NCBI GenBank assembly: GCA_019096195.1
Contig: JAGTXK010000028.1
Coordinates: 48,645-112,644 of the forward strand
Direction: 5' to 3'
DNA from: Boletus sp. NGJ
Lineage: Eukaryota; Basidiomycota; Agaricomycetes; Boletales; Boletaceae
Length of the DNA: 64,000 nucleotides
Positions 11,086 through 23,954 of this stretch are shown piece by piece. The notes under the pieces were generated by a model that made no database searches, had not been told where the DNA came from, and saw only the letters and a program-made list of their open reading frames with translations. Numbering within the stretch: the first letter of the stretch is position 1; every line of letters starts with the position of its first letter. The translations under genes were made by a program, and so were the position numbers.

Positions 11086-14000
11086 GTGAGGTGTTTAGTG
11101 GGGTGCAAAGACTGCACACACGTTCGTGTGCATCATCACGTGCATGTCAATGTCTTCTCGAAATTCAGCCAAGTTCATTTTACTCTGCAACTCACCATGC
11201 GGAACCATCGCCGACATTCTGCACAGCTGTTTAAACCACAACGAGACCATGTCAAGAAATGTTGGTGTACTCCAACATGTGGCAAACACCTTAGCTTTCG
11301 ACAGCGTCGCCACCATTATCGCAAAGCATCAGATAAGGGACTCTTTAGTGCGATACACGCATCCCAGAGTGTTGATTCTGCTGACTCAGACACCAACACC
11401 ACTGAATTAGGTATGAAAAACTCATGTTTACTGATGAAAACACTTGTTGATGACCCCTTGCATGTTTCTCAGGTGGAATCTCAGAGTTAGGCAAACAAAT
11501 TGAGATCAGACGACAAAACATGTCATTGGGCCTTGCGGACCTCCCAGAAGATTGCTCTCATTCCCCATCCAGAGAACGGCTTGATGAATCACAATGACTG
11601 GGATTGGGTAGTAGATGATGAGTCAGAAGAAGACACAGATAATGATAGCATCCTTCACAATGATCCGGAGCTGCAAGCCCTTGCATTACAGGCACAGGAA
11701 GAGACGATGTTCAATATGCGTACGTATATCTACCAGATCCACAAACATGATACAATACAATCTTGCATGTAGGGAATAGAATTTTATCAGACTGCGATCA
11801 TGACAATATACGTGCCTTCAATCTGCTCATCACAGGGAAGATCACGCAGTCAGCATTCCAGCAGATGAGATATGTTTTCTGACACAAAATGAACCTCGAC
11901 TCAGAATACACGATTTCGCACTGGATGACACTTCTTGTTGATATCACACCGGTCATGTACGATTGCTGCATCAACTCATGTGTTCTATACACGTCACAGT
12001 TCAAAGCAAACAAAAAACCTCGCTGGCAGTTTGCCTACTTCCCACTTATTCCCCATCTGCAAGGTTTTTTTCAGAGCATTGCCAGAATCTGCCTCATGGA
12101 CTACCGGGCTAGCTTTAAACCCATTCAAGATGAAATCATAGATGTCTTTGACGGGGCTCATTATCATAAACTCACTGGCAAACGTGTTGTAGTGGACGGA
12201 ATCAAATTGCACCATCAATACTTTTGTGATCCCCGTGATATTGCCTTCGTGCTCTGTATTGACAGTTACCTACTCTACAAGCGACGCAATGGCCCATCTG
12301 CGATGCCAATCATCTTACAGAACTACAACCTTCCTCTGAATCTCCACACACATCACAAGCACCTGATTTGCCTCGGAATCATTCCTGGACTGTGGCAACC
12401 AAAAAATCTCGCATCCTTCCTCTCTCCACTCGACGATGAGCTTGTTGAACTAGCATATGGAGTACCTACATTCAACGGATCCACTGGCACCATATTTGAC
12501 TTACATGCATACATTCTTTTCAAACTGGGCGACATTCTCGCCATCGAGAAGTTTCTCAACATCAAAGGCCACAATTCAATTTTTCCCTGCCAGTCATGCA
12601 ACATAAAGGCTGTGCACAGCCCGGGAACAGTACACTATGTGCCCCTCCATTCTCCGAGACACCACCCTGAGCAGCAATCTCTTGTCACATGGAGGGCAGA
12701 TGACCTTCCCTTGCGTGCTCATCAAGACTTTCTTCGGGTCTCTGAGCAGATTGCGTTTGCACCCTCAAATGCAGCCAAGGAGAGGATTGCGAAAGAAACA
12801 GGTATACAGGATCTCCCAGGATTACACCGAGTCAGTTCCCTCAACTTTGCACGCTCCATCCCTTGGGAATGGTTCCACTTACTACTTGAAAATGTGATCC
12901 CAAATCTCGTTGACTTGTGGACTGGAGGGTTTAAAGGTTTGGATATTGGCGATGGCAAGTTCAGAATCATGCCACACATATGGAAAATAATTGGAGAAGA
13001 GACTGCTGCCTCACTGTGTCATATTCCCGCATCATTTGTTCATGTACTTGATGACATCACCACTAATCGTTCTGCTTTTACAGCCGAATCATGGTGCTTC
13101 TGGTTCATCTATTTGGCACCATATCTCCTTGAAAACCGGTTTCCGAAGAAGAAGTACTACACCCACATGCATGAACTTGGTGCATTAATGGAAATCACTC
13201 TGCAATTCAACATTACAGTCCAACAGCTCAAGGATGTTGAAGCACGGCTGCGCAAATGGGTTGAGAATTACGAAAGGTAAATTTTCATTTCTTCTTTAAC
13301 ATAGTAAATTCAGAGATGTGATTTAGATATTATTATCAGTATCATATCAAATGTCTTTCAGCTTGCACGCTGACCATCCATGGACTCCTTCATATCACGG
13401 ACAATATCTGCTACTGTGGTCCTATCTGGTCAACATGGACATTCTTCATGGAACGCTACTGTGGAACTCTACACCGCGCCCTCCATTCTCGAAGCCAACC
13501 CTGGAGTAACCTCAATCATGTTGTCCACAATTCCATCATCCTTGAGCAGCTCGCTGTGTGCTATGAGGTCTCTGAGGAGCTTGCTTGGTGGGATGGTCGG
13601 GATAGCGATGGACCAGTTGGATCTGAACAAGTCTTTGAAGGGTGTAAGTCCAAGTTGTCTTTGTCCATCAATCAAACCTGTGTGCACTGATCACAATCTC
13701 AAATTTTATTTAGACGATGATTATGTTCTCCATGCTCCATTTACTATAAATACAATAAATGATCCATCCCTTCAGCAAAAAGTTGCACACTATCTAGCCA
13801 TGGTCTTAGGGCGGCGTGAAAGTGAGGTGAAGAAACGTATTGGCATTCCATCTTTCTTTGCTGGCAAGCTCAGGATATGAGGAGGGGGTGACTTGTTTTG
13901 AATGAAGGCTGTTGCTAGGAGACTGGCAATCCAAGAGAGGAGGAACTGCTATGTGAAGGTATGTGAACATGAATCCTCATGTTGATCAGCTAACCATCTG

Positions 14001-14380
14001 ACGAACCTCAGTACGAGTTTGAGCTTGAGGGACGAAACGGCCCTTTGATTCACCAAGTCCAATATGGAGACCTTGAGAGGATTTTCGTCCTCACATTACC
14101 GACCAACACTTTCTTTGGACCGCTCAGCAAGAAAACACTTGTTCTCGCACAGGTATTGCCATGGGAAGTTGCTGGAGAGAGTGGTGATGCAAGAATCAAA
14201 AATACCTTCATAGTTTCAAACAAGGCAGCAATTGTGACCGACATTCGAAGCCTCGAAGCAGTGGTAGGCTTGGTGGCAGTAAATGGGCGATGGGGGATTA
14301 TGGATCATGGACGTGCAATGGCCACGAGAAGCTTTGCAGAGGAGGCGTTTTTGGAAGGCGCTGAGGAAGTTGGTGCATAG
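11086..14380 (+). pseudogene. tnp2-type CACTA transposase
   Basis: The N-terminal part has a zinc-binding-like motif (CWCTPTCGKHLSFRQRRHHYR, about 11255-11320) and an acidic linker (DWVVDDESEEDTDND). The core at 11889-13280 is one 463-codon frame: DPRDIAFVLCIDSYLLYKR, LICLGIIPGLWQPKNLASFL, IKGHNSIFPCQSCNIKAV and SIPWEWFHLLLENVIPNL. These are hallmarks of tnp2 transposases (PF02992 type). Later exons (13340-13880, 13900-14380) carry MERYCGTLHRALHSRSQPWSNL and a C-terminal QVQYGDLERIF..LP block, also typical. A TGA at about 11880 just before the core, and stops near 13880, interrupt the joined frame unless introns remove them. Core catalytic region otherwise looks well kept. Confidence 0.8.
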
Positions 14381-14424
14381 GCATACCTCAGTTGATGGTG
14401 CATGTTTACAATCGCAAAGAATGA

Positions 14425-14647
14425 GATTTAGTGTCATGGACACTCGAACACTGAGAGGTAGTGTCCGCTACAGACACTAAAGCATAGCGTCACCAAGTAT
14501 CAGTGTCACAAATGGTTTGACACTAATGGGTAGTGTCCATCAGCAGACACTAGACAGAAGTGTCCCTCATTCCAGTGTCACGGACACTGGTCTCAGACAC
14601 ACTAATGTCGGGGACACTTTCGAATAGTGTATTTACTTTTTGTAGTG
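14425..14647. repeat. Right terminus and subterminal array of CACTA element
   Basis: A dense set of GTGTC/GACAC words ends in the CACTACAAAAAGT terminus (14635-14647, reverse strand). It is better preserved than the left array. Confidence 0.8.
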
Positions 14648-15578
14648 TCTGTGACCGTCTCTTATCTGCTTCGACTTGATGCTCCACGCTACCCGCCACA
14701 GGTTTGAGAAATTGTTACGATCAGGGGGTACTAATCACCCTCTGGAACCTCCTCCAAGTAGATTGGAGCGGAGCGGATTGTTGCTCAATTTGAGATCAAG
14801 AGTGTAAGATCCCACCTGGCCCGAGACTCTTGGGCGATGTAAAAAAGGATCACCCGGAGCCCTTCATCTCCGCAATCCAGTGCTGGAATGATCACTGTTG
14901 AGCGGGAGACTTCATTGAACGTGACAGCCGCATTCCCCTTTTTTTCGCGTGGACATTCCACACGCGCAAGAAGGTCTTAGCCCACCAGGGTGCCTCACGT
15001 TCGTACGTTCTTACACTTGCCGGTTTATTACTCGCTAAGGTGGCTTGATCGGGTTCAAATCAGGGGCAACGGTCACCCGGCTTGACACGTCTTTCCCCGG
15101 AGGATATAGATCTTCCCTGCACTCGTCTATGGCTCACATATCGGGACCAGACCGAGTACCAAAGATTCCAAGGGCCCCATCTGGTAAAGCGACTGGGTCA
15201 ACACCATCATGGATTAATGAGTATCTCAACGACGAGGACGAGTCAACTATTGGCGACGATGGATCCGTGTTTTGAATGGAAATACTGTATGTTGCTGTCC
15301 AAGCTTTAGGATATGTTTAGCCATCTAAATCATCCGGAACGTATTGACGACTATCTATGGTGACCATGGCTGGCAAAAGTATCTACCACAATCCTGCAAG
15401 ACCCAGGCCAGATGATACATTAGAACTGTGCACGAAGCTAAAGGAAAACGTATATGACATTTAACCAGCAAGGACATGGGAATAATGCGACCAAACAGTG
15501 ATACTAATAAGCCAATATGGTCAAGCTCAGGGCATAACCCCCGCGAAAAACGTCTAACAGCTCCGCCGCGAGCACACT
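14648..15578. other. No confident gene between CACTA element and SEC62
   Basis: The stretch has ordinary CpG content, unlike the repeats. A 76-codon plus frame at 15045-15275 ends EYLNDEDESTIGDDGSVF and might be a last exon, but a second overlapping frame is equally open and no start or splice sites are convincing. The right part serves as the 3' flank of SEC62. Confidence 0.3.
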
Positions 15579-16545
15579 TTACGAATCCTCGTCCGGTACC
15601 TCCTCCACCCGCGCAGACCGACTTCCAGGACGAGAAGAATCGGCGGATTCATTCTCGACAACCTCTTCGATATAAGCACCGCCATTGTTAGCTAGCTTTT
15701 CCTCCGGCGTTTTCCCCGCTGGCGTCTTGCCTCTCTTCTTCTTACCGCCCTTTTTCTTTGGAGTATCCCATTCCCACAACGGAATGAACGATTCGATCTG
15801 TAAGGCAACGTCGACTCGTCAGACGACTCGGATCACGTGACATAGGATACGGTGCTCACCACGCCCACATCTGCAAAGAGTTTTGGGAATATCCAGATAC
15901 CTGGAGGCACGACGACGATTGTAATCACGTAGAAGATCAGTCTTACAATCGCCAGCCCAAAGAAGGCACCGATGAGGCCAAGCATCCCCATACTGATGTA
16001 CCACACGCCGAGACGCATGATGGGTGGCCAAAGTGGGAACATGACTCCGGCGAGCATGATGGCCACCATGAGCAGACCGCCTGCGTATGTCGTCCATTGG
16101 GATCCCTCGTAGAACCATGCAAAGTAGCCGTCTTGCGCAAACGATTGTTGTGGCGTGACAGTGACGTGACGGGGAGAGAGTGAAGATGAACCAGTAGGAT
16201 TGCCACGATCCACACGTAGGTAGAAAGCATAAGGAATAATGGACGTCAGGACTGCTTCTGCTTCTGCCTCGTTGGTCACGGGCGGAACGTTTTTCAGCTT
16301 GGCGTAGGCTGGGGAGAGAAGGGCCCTGACAGCAGATTTGCCTGGTAGTCTGGTTGTCAAAATGACAGGAAACCTCAGGAAAAACAGGTTGAGAAGAGCT
16401 CTGACACACCTTTGAAGTAGTCTACCCGTTTGCCATTGAGAGCTCCCACACGTATTTTCATGCCGGATTTGCTACTCCGTAGAAATTGGGCTACGTGGCG
16501 AGATTGCGGAGGGGCTCGAACCTGCTGTGCTTGCGCCGTAGACAT
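15579..16545 (-). CDS. SEC62: ER translocation protein Sec62
   Basis: Sec62 is part of the Sec62/63 complex in the ER membrane that drives post-translational import through Sec61. Start ATG 16545 gives STAQAQQVRAPPQSRHVAQ then KSGMKIRVGALNGKRVDYFK. After an intron (about 16357-16411) come KSAVRALLSPAYAKLK.. and AWFYEGSQWTTYAGG, the Sec62 signature. Two strong membrane spans follow (LLMVAIMLAGVMFPLWP; LGLIGAFFGLAIVRLIFYVI). The last exon, after an intron near 15796-15860, encodes the cytosolic tail IESFIPLWEWDTPKKKGGKKK with an acidic end PDEDS before TAA at 15579. Length of about 280 residues matches fungal Sec62. All parts are intact. Confidence 0.93.
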
Positions 16546-16836
16546 TGTCGGCGAGAGGATACGACAACTGGACGGTTATATCGAAAGAGTCTGAATCGAA
16601 CTTGGGGAAAGCAAACGATGATTCAAGAGCAAAATGGATTGCTTTGCTTAGTCATTGCTTCAACGTCACTTGGCCACGAGTGCAGTGCTCGTGCAAAATT
16701 GGATTGAATCACTGTGGACGACCATATCCTCGCCAGAGGTCAACTTGATGCTGTACAGCTGCACCGGTCCGTTTCTTCGTGTGCTTACATTCAACTGGTA
16801 AAGTCTATGGAGTCCAACAAAGTGGTAAATGTACAG

Positions 16837-17462
16837 CTATGGTGAAGATGGCTCCGACGAGGACTCGGTAGGAATTTTTGGGATGATATCGTGTTTCTCG
16901 AGTAACGACTCCAGCTCCCCAGACTGATGCACTTTGGAGACATTAGTACACTTTCAAACAAGCCTCTGTAAGAAGACTCACTCCCGAGTAGGATATCGCA
17001 TCCCCCGACAAACTCCCCATTGATATATATCTGTGGGATTGTTGGCCACTCACTGGGGGACAGAGACGTGGACTGAGACACCATTATTCCACCTGATCAC
17101 GTCGTGTTGGACTCACGAGAACTCCTTGATACCACTCCTAAGCTCAGAGTCCTCCAGGACGTCATAGGTCTTTAATTTCTGCGGGGGAACGCCATGGATG
17201 TCCAGGACTTGGACGGCTGCACGAGAAAACCCGCACTGAGGCATCTGAGGGTTACCCTTCATGAACAACACGACGGGCGATTCCTGGACAGCAGCTTGGA
17301 TTTTTGCGTGTGCTTCTTGTGATAGGAATCGTCGGAACGCGAGATTTCGATTTGAACGCACATTCCGAGCAGACAAGGACTATACAGTCGGGTCAGGGTA
17401 ACACCATACGTGAACGGGAAGTTACTTGCAGAAGTCTGAAGTAATGCGCGTAGCATGGTCAT
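16837..17462 (-). CDS. GRX5: Mitochondrial monothiol glutaredoxin Grx5
   Basis: Grx5 passes nascent Fe-S clusters in the mitochondrial matrix. ATG 17462 opens [12 protein letters not shown]; after an intron (about 17380-17427) comes a basic Arg-rich presequence ([19 protein letters not shown]). The fold follows with [21 protein letters not shown], whose CGFS active site lies at 17224-17235. Exon 3 carries [20 protein letters not shown], the TIPQ glutathione-binding cis-Pro and GGCD motif. A last small exon reads [18 protein letters not shown] and ends TAG at 16837. The gene lies about 290 bases behind the SEC62 start, on the same strand. Confidence 0.93.
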
Positions 17463-19104
17463 GGGGGTCCGTTGTCAAAGTACTCAGTTCAAGGATGGGG
17501 TGATCAAGCCTGACTAAGCGATTGGACGCTGTTCGGGGACTTGCCCTCGGCGACTCTTCAGTTCGGCTGTTTTGAACCATCCACACTGAATTTTCCTATT
17601 ATGCATCCCCATTCGACGGGTCTCAAACCTATAGTATACATGCGGAAGAGCGATATTCACCAGCACTTTTGCCAGGTTTGTAGGAATGAATTGATTACGT
17701 CCCTCGACGTGTCCGGATGGAGAATTTTCTATTTGGTTTCCCAGTCCTCCCCTAGCGAGCCAAGAAGGCTAGTGTACTACTAATCGTTCATACAGAACCA
17801 ATCGAACAATACCAGTTGTCATTCCGCATTGGTGAGTGCCAGATTGGATCCCCAGTGGAGGTGACCGGTGACCTTTCATCAGAGAATACCATAACCAGAG
17901 CCCTGGATTGTTTTCTCATTGGCATAAAACTCTAGACTCGGGTAATACCCCTTCTCTACAAATCGCCCCGCCATTTCTCTCTCTTTCAAAAAAGTCAGCT
18001 TTGACACGGTGGGTCCATGATATAATGTCATGGCTCAACTCGTCATCGGAATGGGCAACACTTGACTTGCCCCAAGACGCGACTGGGGTCCATCATGGGC
18101 GAGAAATTCAGCCGCATCTGCGTCTCGTAAATTGTGGCATTGGATGTGATTGGAGTGGAGTTGCTGATTATCCAACGACGGGTGGTGCCCTCGATAATCT
18201 TGGATGGTGGCGCCTGGCCTGCCTTCCAACGCCAACGCCACTTGAATCATAGAAATCAAGCACCGGCCCCGGTTATGATCCGTGCCATGGAAGAAGTTGA
18301 GTCTCATTGGCCCATGAGCATCTAAACGATCCCAAAGGGTCTCCTACAACATGTCTTACTGAAGGCACTTTGTACTTACCAGGACAAATGGGGAGCAGTG
18401 TACTTCACTTTGCACATGAAAGTTCAGGAGCATGCCAACTGCCTTGCGTAACGTCACTGACATTTTCCCAGGATTCGCTGTTCGGTTGACCTCCAGAGAA
18501 CCATGCTGAAGCTCGGAGTTGGACATTGCCGGCTTTTGGTGAGCCGTGTCTATCTCCGAATCTGCAACGGCGACGTCCATCAGTAGGCCATGGTCTGGTG
18601 CTTGCAAAAGTATGGGAAGGACACCAATCTTGCACAGTTATTCAGCGGATTGCGCCTTTCTGTGAGTGAGTTCATTGATTTCCTCTCTTTTTCCATACAG
18701 TGAATATGAGCTGTGCGAGCTACATAATCAATGACTACCCCCAGGTCCTTGGATCATCCGGACGCACTATACCATATATGCATCGTGGGGTCACTCCATA
18801 TGATGAAAACGCTCGGTAGCCGTCCTCCAATCACTCAGGTTCGATCGGCAGAGTCACGTTAAGCGATAACGTTACATACGTCTTTGCAGATGTTCTGCTC
18901 CCCTTTATTCACGAATATCACTCAGGGCATCCTATTCCAAGAATGGTTGATTCGCGTCATCAATTGAGTTCATGATAACTCGAATAGCAAACGGTGAACT
19001 GGATATTCCGTACATTCCTGTCTGCGATCTTGACCTTTCCTGAGATAAATACCGTCCTGAAAACCAAAGGTCGTCACATCGTCCTCTCAACTTTTCTGTA
19101 TCTC
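17463..19104. other. 1.6 kb with no assignable gene
   Basis: Several open frames of 60-115 codons exist on both strands (for example plus 17908-18252, minus 18035-18307, minus 18356-18607) but none shows a known motif and none chains into a gene. The right part is the promoter side of the broken CxxCH gene. Confidence 0.4.
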
Positions 19105-20579
19105 ATGTCAACTCCCGCTGAGAGAGAGTTCAATACATCCTCCAGGTTCACCGCGCCATCGGGTTATGAGTCTTGGAAGATTCGGAATGATTATCCTCGA
19201 TCTCACGACACACCTCTCTCTGATGACAAGCCGTGGCTCCAAGTAGACTTTAAGAACCCGACTGGCGCGGAGATGTGTCAAGGAATACTTTTTCAAAGGA
19301 AATACGGAGAACGACTTCATCGTCCAAAGGAACAAGGTAATTTCTCTGGAGCTAGTTTCGTTCGATCAATGGACTGATAATCCTCTATTTCAGGATCGTG
19401 AATGGTTCCATCCACCATGGTTGCACTACGGGGACAAGGGTCGTGAGCCGATCAACGGCCTCGCTTTTGGAGGCTTCCTCCCTCCATGTTACCTTGCGAA
19501 GAATCAGAACCACTGGGTACAAGGCTGGCTATGCAGTTACTTCAACTGGGAAGGTCAGTGCCGTGAAAAAAAAAAAGGCTAACGTTCACACTCTGACTGC
19601 TTTTTACAGCCGCCACGATCTTGGGCGATATGTGGGCTGATTTAAACAACCCCAAGTAGGACACTTATCTCCGCTTCCCTGTCGGACCTGTGATCTGCGA
19701 GAATACCTTTTGCGATATCGGGGACGAGGAGGTGCCCATCGCGGAGGGGTCCCCTGTGGTCTATGCCTGCATCGGCAAGCTGCCAAAGGACCCAGAACAT
19801 GCTGAAGCTCCCGACGGACGCATGGACACACCCACCCGTCTTCGTCTCATCCAGGTTGACTTTGCTGCACGCGACGATCGTTCTCATATCGGCTGGGTGT
19901 TCGGTACCTATGCATGCGATGGTAGGAAGGCCGCCCCTAACGTAAGCGACACTGGTGTCCGTGTATCTGCTGAAACCCAAACTCGTTTACAAGGCCTGGG
20001 ACAACGTCTTTCCGATCGGACTTCAGTACGGCAACGACCCTAATGTCCTGCAGAAGCAATACGACGAGGGAGAGTGGCCTACGCAGCTGTGGCGAAACCC
20101 CATCGCGCTTGCATTGCTCGAGGAGCTGGGAGGAAATAGGCCGTGGTTGGGTTGGCACGATCGTCTAGACGGGTGCGTCTTTGACCTATGCCACATGGCG
20201 GGACGGCATTAAGGAGATTTCCATCATAGACTGGCTGATGACTTCATGGGCACCTGTACGTCCTGCCATGCGACAGCCCAGCTGAGCAAGCCAGACCGAA
20301 CGCCTACCTCGAGGATCCAAGATCCTCCACCCCAGGAGAAGATTCCAGGTGAGTGGGTCCAGCAGTACGAGGAAGTAGAGAGAACATGGTATGTAACTCG
20401 AGGGTTTACCCGTCTTTCTGTTGTTGCCATGAATCTGACGCGTGCTTCCGGGGCTGCGCAACCTTCCATATGGAACGCCCTTTGACAACAACGATTCCTT
20501 GTCGGCTGACTACAACATACACGTTGAATTCGCGTATAGGAACTATCGGGATTGGAGGGCGAAGGGAGAGAACAAGTAG
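19105..20579 (+). pseudogene. CxxCH haem-c motif protein, broken
   Basis: From ATG 19105 the exons give GYESWKIRNDYP..PWLQVDFKNPTG, then FKGNTENDFIVQRN, DREWFHPPWLHYGDKGREPI, IGWVFGTYACDG, VFPIGLQYGNDPNV and DDFMGTCTSCHATAQ. The last holds one CxxCH haem-c motif (20255-20269). It ends NLPYGTPFDNNDSLSADYNI..RNYRDWRAKGENK. From memory, bacterial secreted proteins of cytochrome c type share this order of motifs (WYHAPWMH, GWVFGT, CxSCHxTAQ). Three defects are seen: a frame change near 19270-19285, an in-frame TAG at 19657-19659, and no AG at the expected acceptor near 20450 (..cttccGGggctg). The reading frame is otherwise conserved, so inactivation looks recent. Physiological role unknown. Confidence 0.65.
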
Positions 20580-20998
20580 GCAGCCGGGCTCTCCCGAGTC
20601 CCAACAAATGTTCCTTGCGCTGGATTTTCTCGACTGGTTTACTTGACAAAGATGGTGACGGTACTAACGTCTTTGAAACGCCTTCAGCCTGTAGTAAATG
20701 TAACTTGATTTTCAGTACTCGTGGCTCCGTCTTCTTGCTACCATCTATCTAACCTTTGTACGTTGTCTGTTCACACAAATTTCACGCCCCCATGACAAAG
20801 AACGATTTAAAAAAAACCGATGATCAGAAACAAGACGTTCTCGTAGTGAAAAATATCACTGAACTTTCATGTCCATTTCCTAACCTCATACCCCTGGGCC
20901 GGGTTAACTGCCGCCAGCCATTACCCGGGCCGGAATTATACTCACGCTGGACCTCAAGGCCTCACCGTTCCCACGCGTGCTTATCCTCCTCGTCGACG
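20580..20998. promoter_or_regulatory. Intergenic upstream region of the CDF-like gene
   Basis: The region contains no gene. It holds the 3' flank of the broken CxxCH gene and the presumed promoter of the membrane protein at 20999, with a GC-rich patch (gggccgggttaac, cccgggccgg) about 60-100 bases upstream of the ATG. No TATA box stands out. Confidence 0.4.
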
Positions 20999-21918
20999 AT
21001 GCCATCCCGCCGCCGTTTGCAGCAGTACGCTGTCGCGATTAGCATCCTCAGCGTGTTCTACAACACCGCCGAGGGCGTTGTGTCCATCGTCTTTGGCGCT
21101 GAATCATCCTCGCGCGCACTCGTCTTCTACGGCCTCCAGTCCGCTGTCGAGGTCATCTCAGCCCTTCTCGTCACATGGCGTTTCCTCGGCGTCATCAAGC
21201 CAGGCGACGAAACAGACACCCAGAACAACACCTCCCCGCAAACCATCCGGTAAGCCCTTTCCACGTCGGGGTTCCCCCTAAATCCTCCTTTCCAACAAAC
21301 TGAGCTGCTCATCGTCCCCTCCCATCCGCCCATTTCAACAGCATCGAACGCATCGCAACGACCGCCATCGGCGCGCTCCTCGTCTCCCTCGCCATCGCAG
21401 CCATCGCCACCTCTACCGCCTCCCTCGCAGCACACGAACATCCCTCCACCGCCCTCCCCGCCCTCCTCATCGCCGCCACTGCAACAGCTCTCATGCTCGT
21501 CCTCTACCTCGCCAAACGCTACCTTGCCCGCGCCCTCAACTCGAGCACCCTCCACGGCGAAGCTCTCTGTGCGCTCTCCTGCGCGCAGCTCTCCGTCGTC
21601 TTGCTCGTCGGGTCGTTGATCTATCGTCTGTGGAAAGGTGGGTGGTGGGTCGATGCGGCGACAGCGGTCGTGATTGGGCTGTTGTTTGGTTGGGAGGGGG
21701 TCAAGATGATTCGGTGGGCGTGGCACAAAGAGTTTGATGGGGGGTGTTGTGCGGATTGTCGACCCAAAGACAAGGCTGCGTCCGGTTGTACGACACCCTC
21801 ATTGGAGAGGGAGAAGCCCAAGGAATCAGAGCAGAAACAGACGCCCTGTTCCACTTCCACCCAGGGTTGTGGCTGCTGCAAGAAAGAGCAACCTGTCGAC
21901 GGGGAACAAGCGTGTTAG
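20999..21918 (+). CDS. CDF/TMEM163-like membrane protein with Cys-rich tail
   Basis: Two exons (20999-21249, 21342-21918) are joined by a GTAAGC..CAACAG intron. The product of about 276 residues has a basic start (PSRRRLQQYAV) and about six hydrophobic spans: AISILSVFYNTAEGVVSIVF, LQSAVEVISALLVTW, ALLVSLAIAAIA, LLIAATATALMLVLYL, LSVVLLVGSLIY, and AATAVVIGLLFGWEGVKMI. This matches TMEM163-like members of the cation diffusion facilitator clan, which export Zn2+. The cytosolic tail has paired cysteines (GGCCADC, GCGCCKKE), a likely metal-binding region. Family placement is from the membrane pattern and the late GEALCALSCAQLS and WVDAAT..LLFGWEG motifs. The substrate is inferred. Confidence 0.8.
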
Positions 21919-22346
21919 CTGCCGGTTGACACCTCTTGCCTTGGATCCTTCGATATGACTCGTATACATGTTGGAATGTCTAAAGAGATGCATGATTTTA
22001 CATACCATAGATTCTGAACAAATTACAACAAGAGAAAACGATCAAGGAAAAAAAAAAGAGGTTGTTCCCAAGCGTTTCAAAAAAAAGGAAGAGGGAGAGA
22101 GAGAAAGCATCGAATAAAGACAGCGTGAAAAGTGACGACGGCGGACAAAAACACCTCCCAAGCAACGACAGTACCTGCTGCGAGTCAGCACCGCAATCGG
22201 CCTCGTCGGGGGTCGACTGAAAAAATGAAGACGGCAATTTACGCCGTCTCCTGGCGATGTACATCCGATAGTTTGTGTGTGCGCGAGATCATACAAGTTC
22301 CACAGGTCAAGTACGGTACTTTCGACTCCCAACGTCGGAACTCATT

Positions 22347-23954
<1,608 letters not shown>

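Larger units (their letters stand above)
8031..14647 (+). mobile_element. CACTA (En/Spm, tnp2) DNA transposon
   Basis: The right end reads ..ACTTTTTGTAGTG, the reverse complement of CACTACAAAAAGT, a textbook CACTA terminus. Both ends (8031-8240 and 14425-14647) are packed with short subterminal words AGTGTC and GACACT in both orientations, as in CACTA elements. Between them lie a tnp2-type transposase on the plus strand and a divergent accessory gene on the minus strand. The left end is less certain: CACTATTGTC at 8031 is the best candidate, but a matching 3 bp duplication (TCT follows the right end) is not seen there. Confidence 0.82.

Noticed and set aside
8031-14647. TET/JBP dioxygenase linked to the transposon
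   Set aside because: Some basidiomycete Plavaka and KDZ elements carry one, so I looked for HxD..H and Fe/2OG motifs in the accessory frames. None was seen.
15040-15085. tRNA-like B box (GGTTCAAATC)
   Set aside because: There is no matching A box at the right distance and no acceptor stem can be formed.
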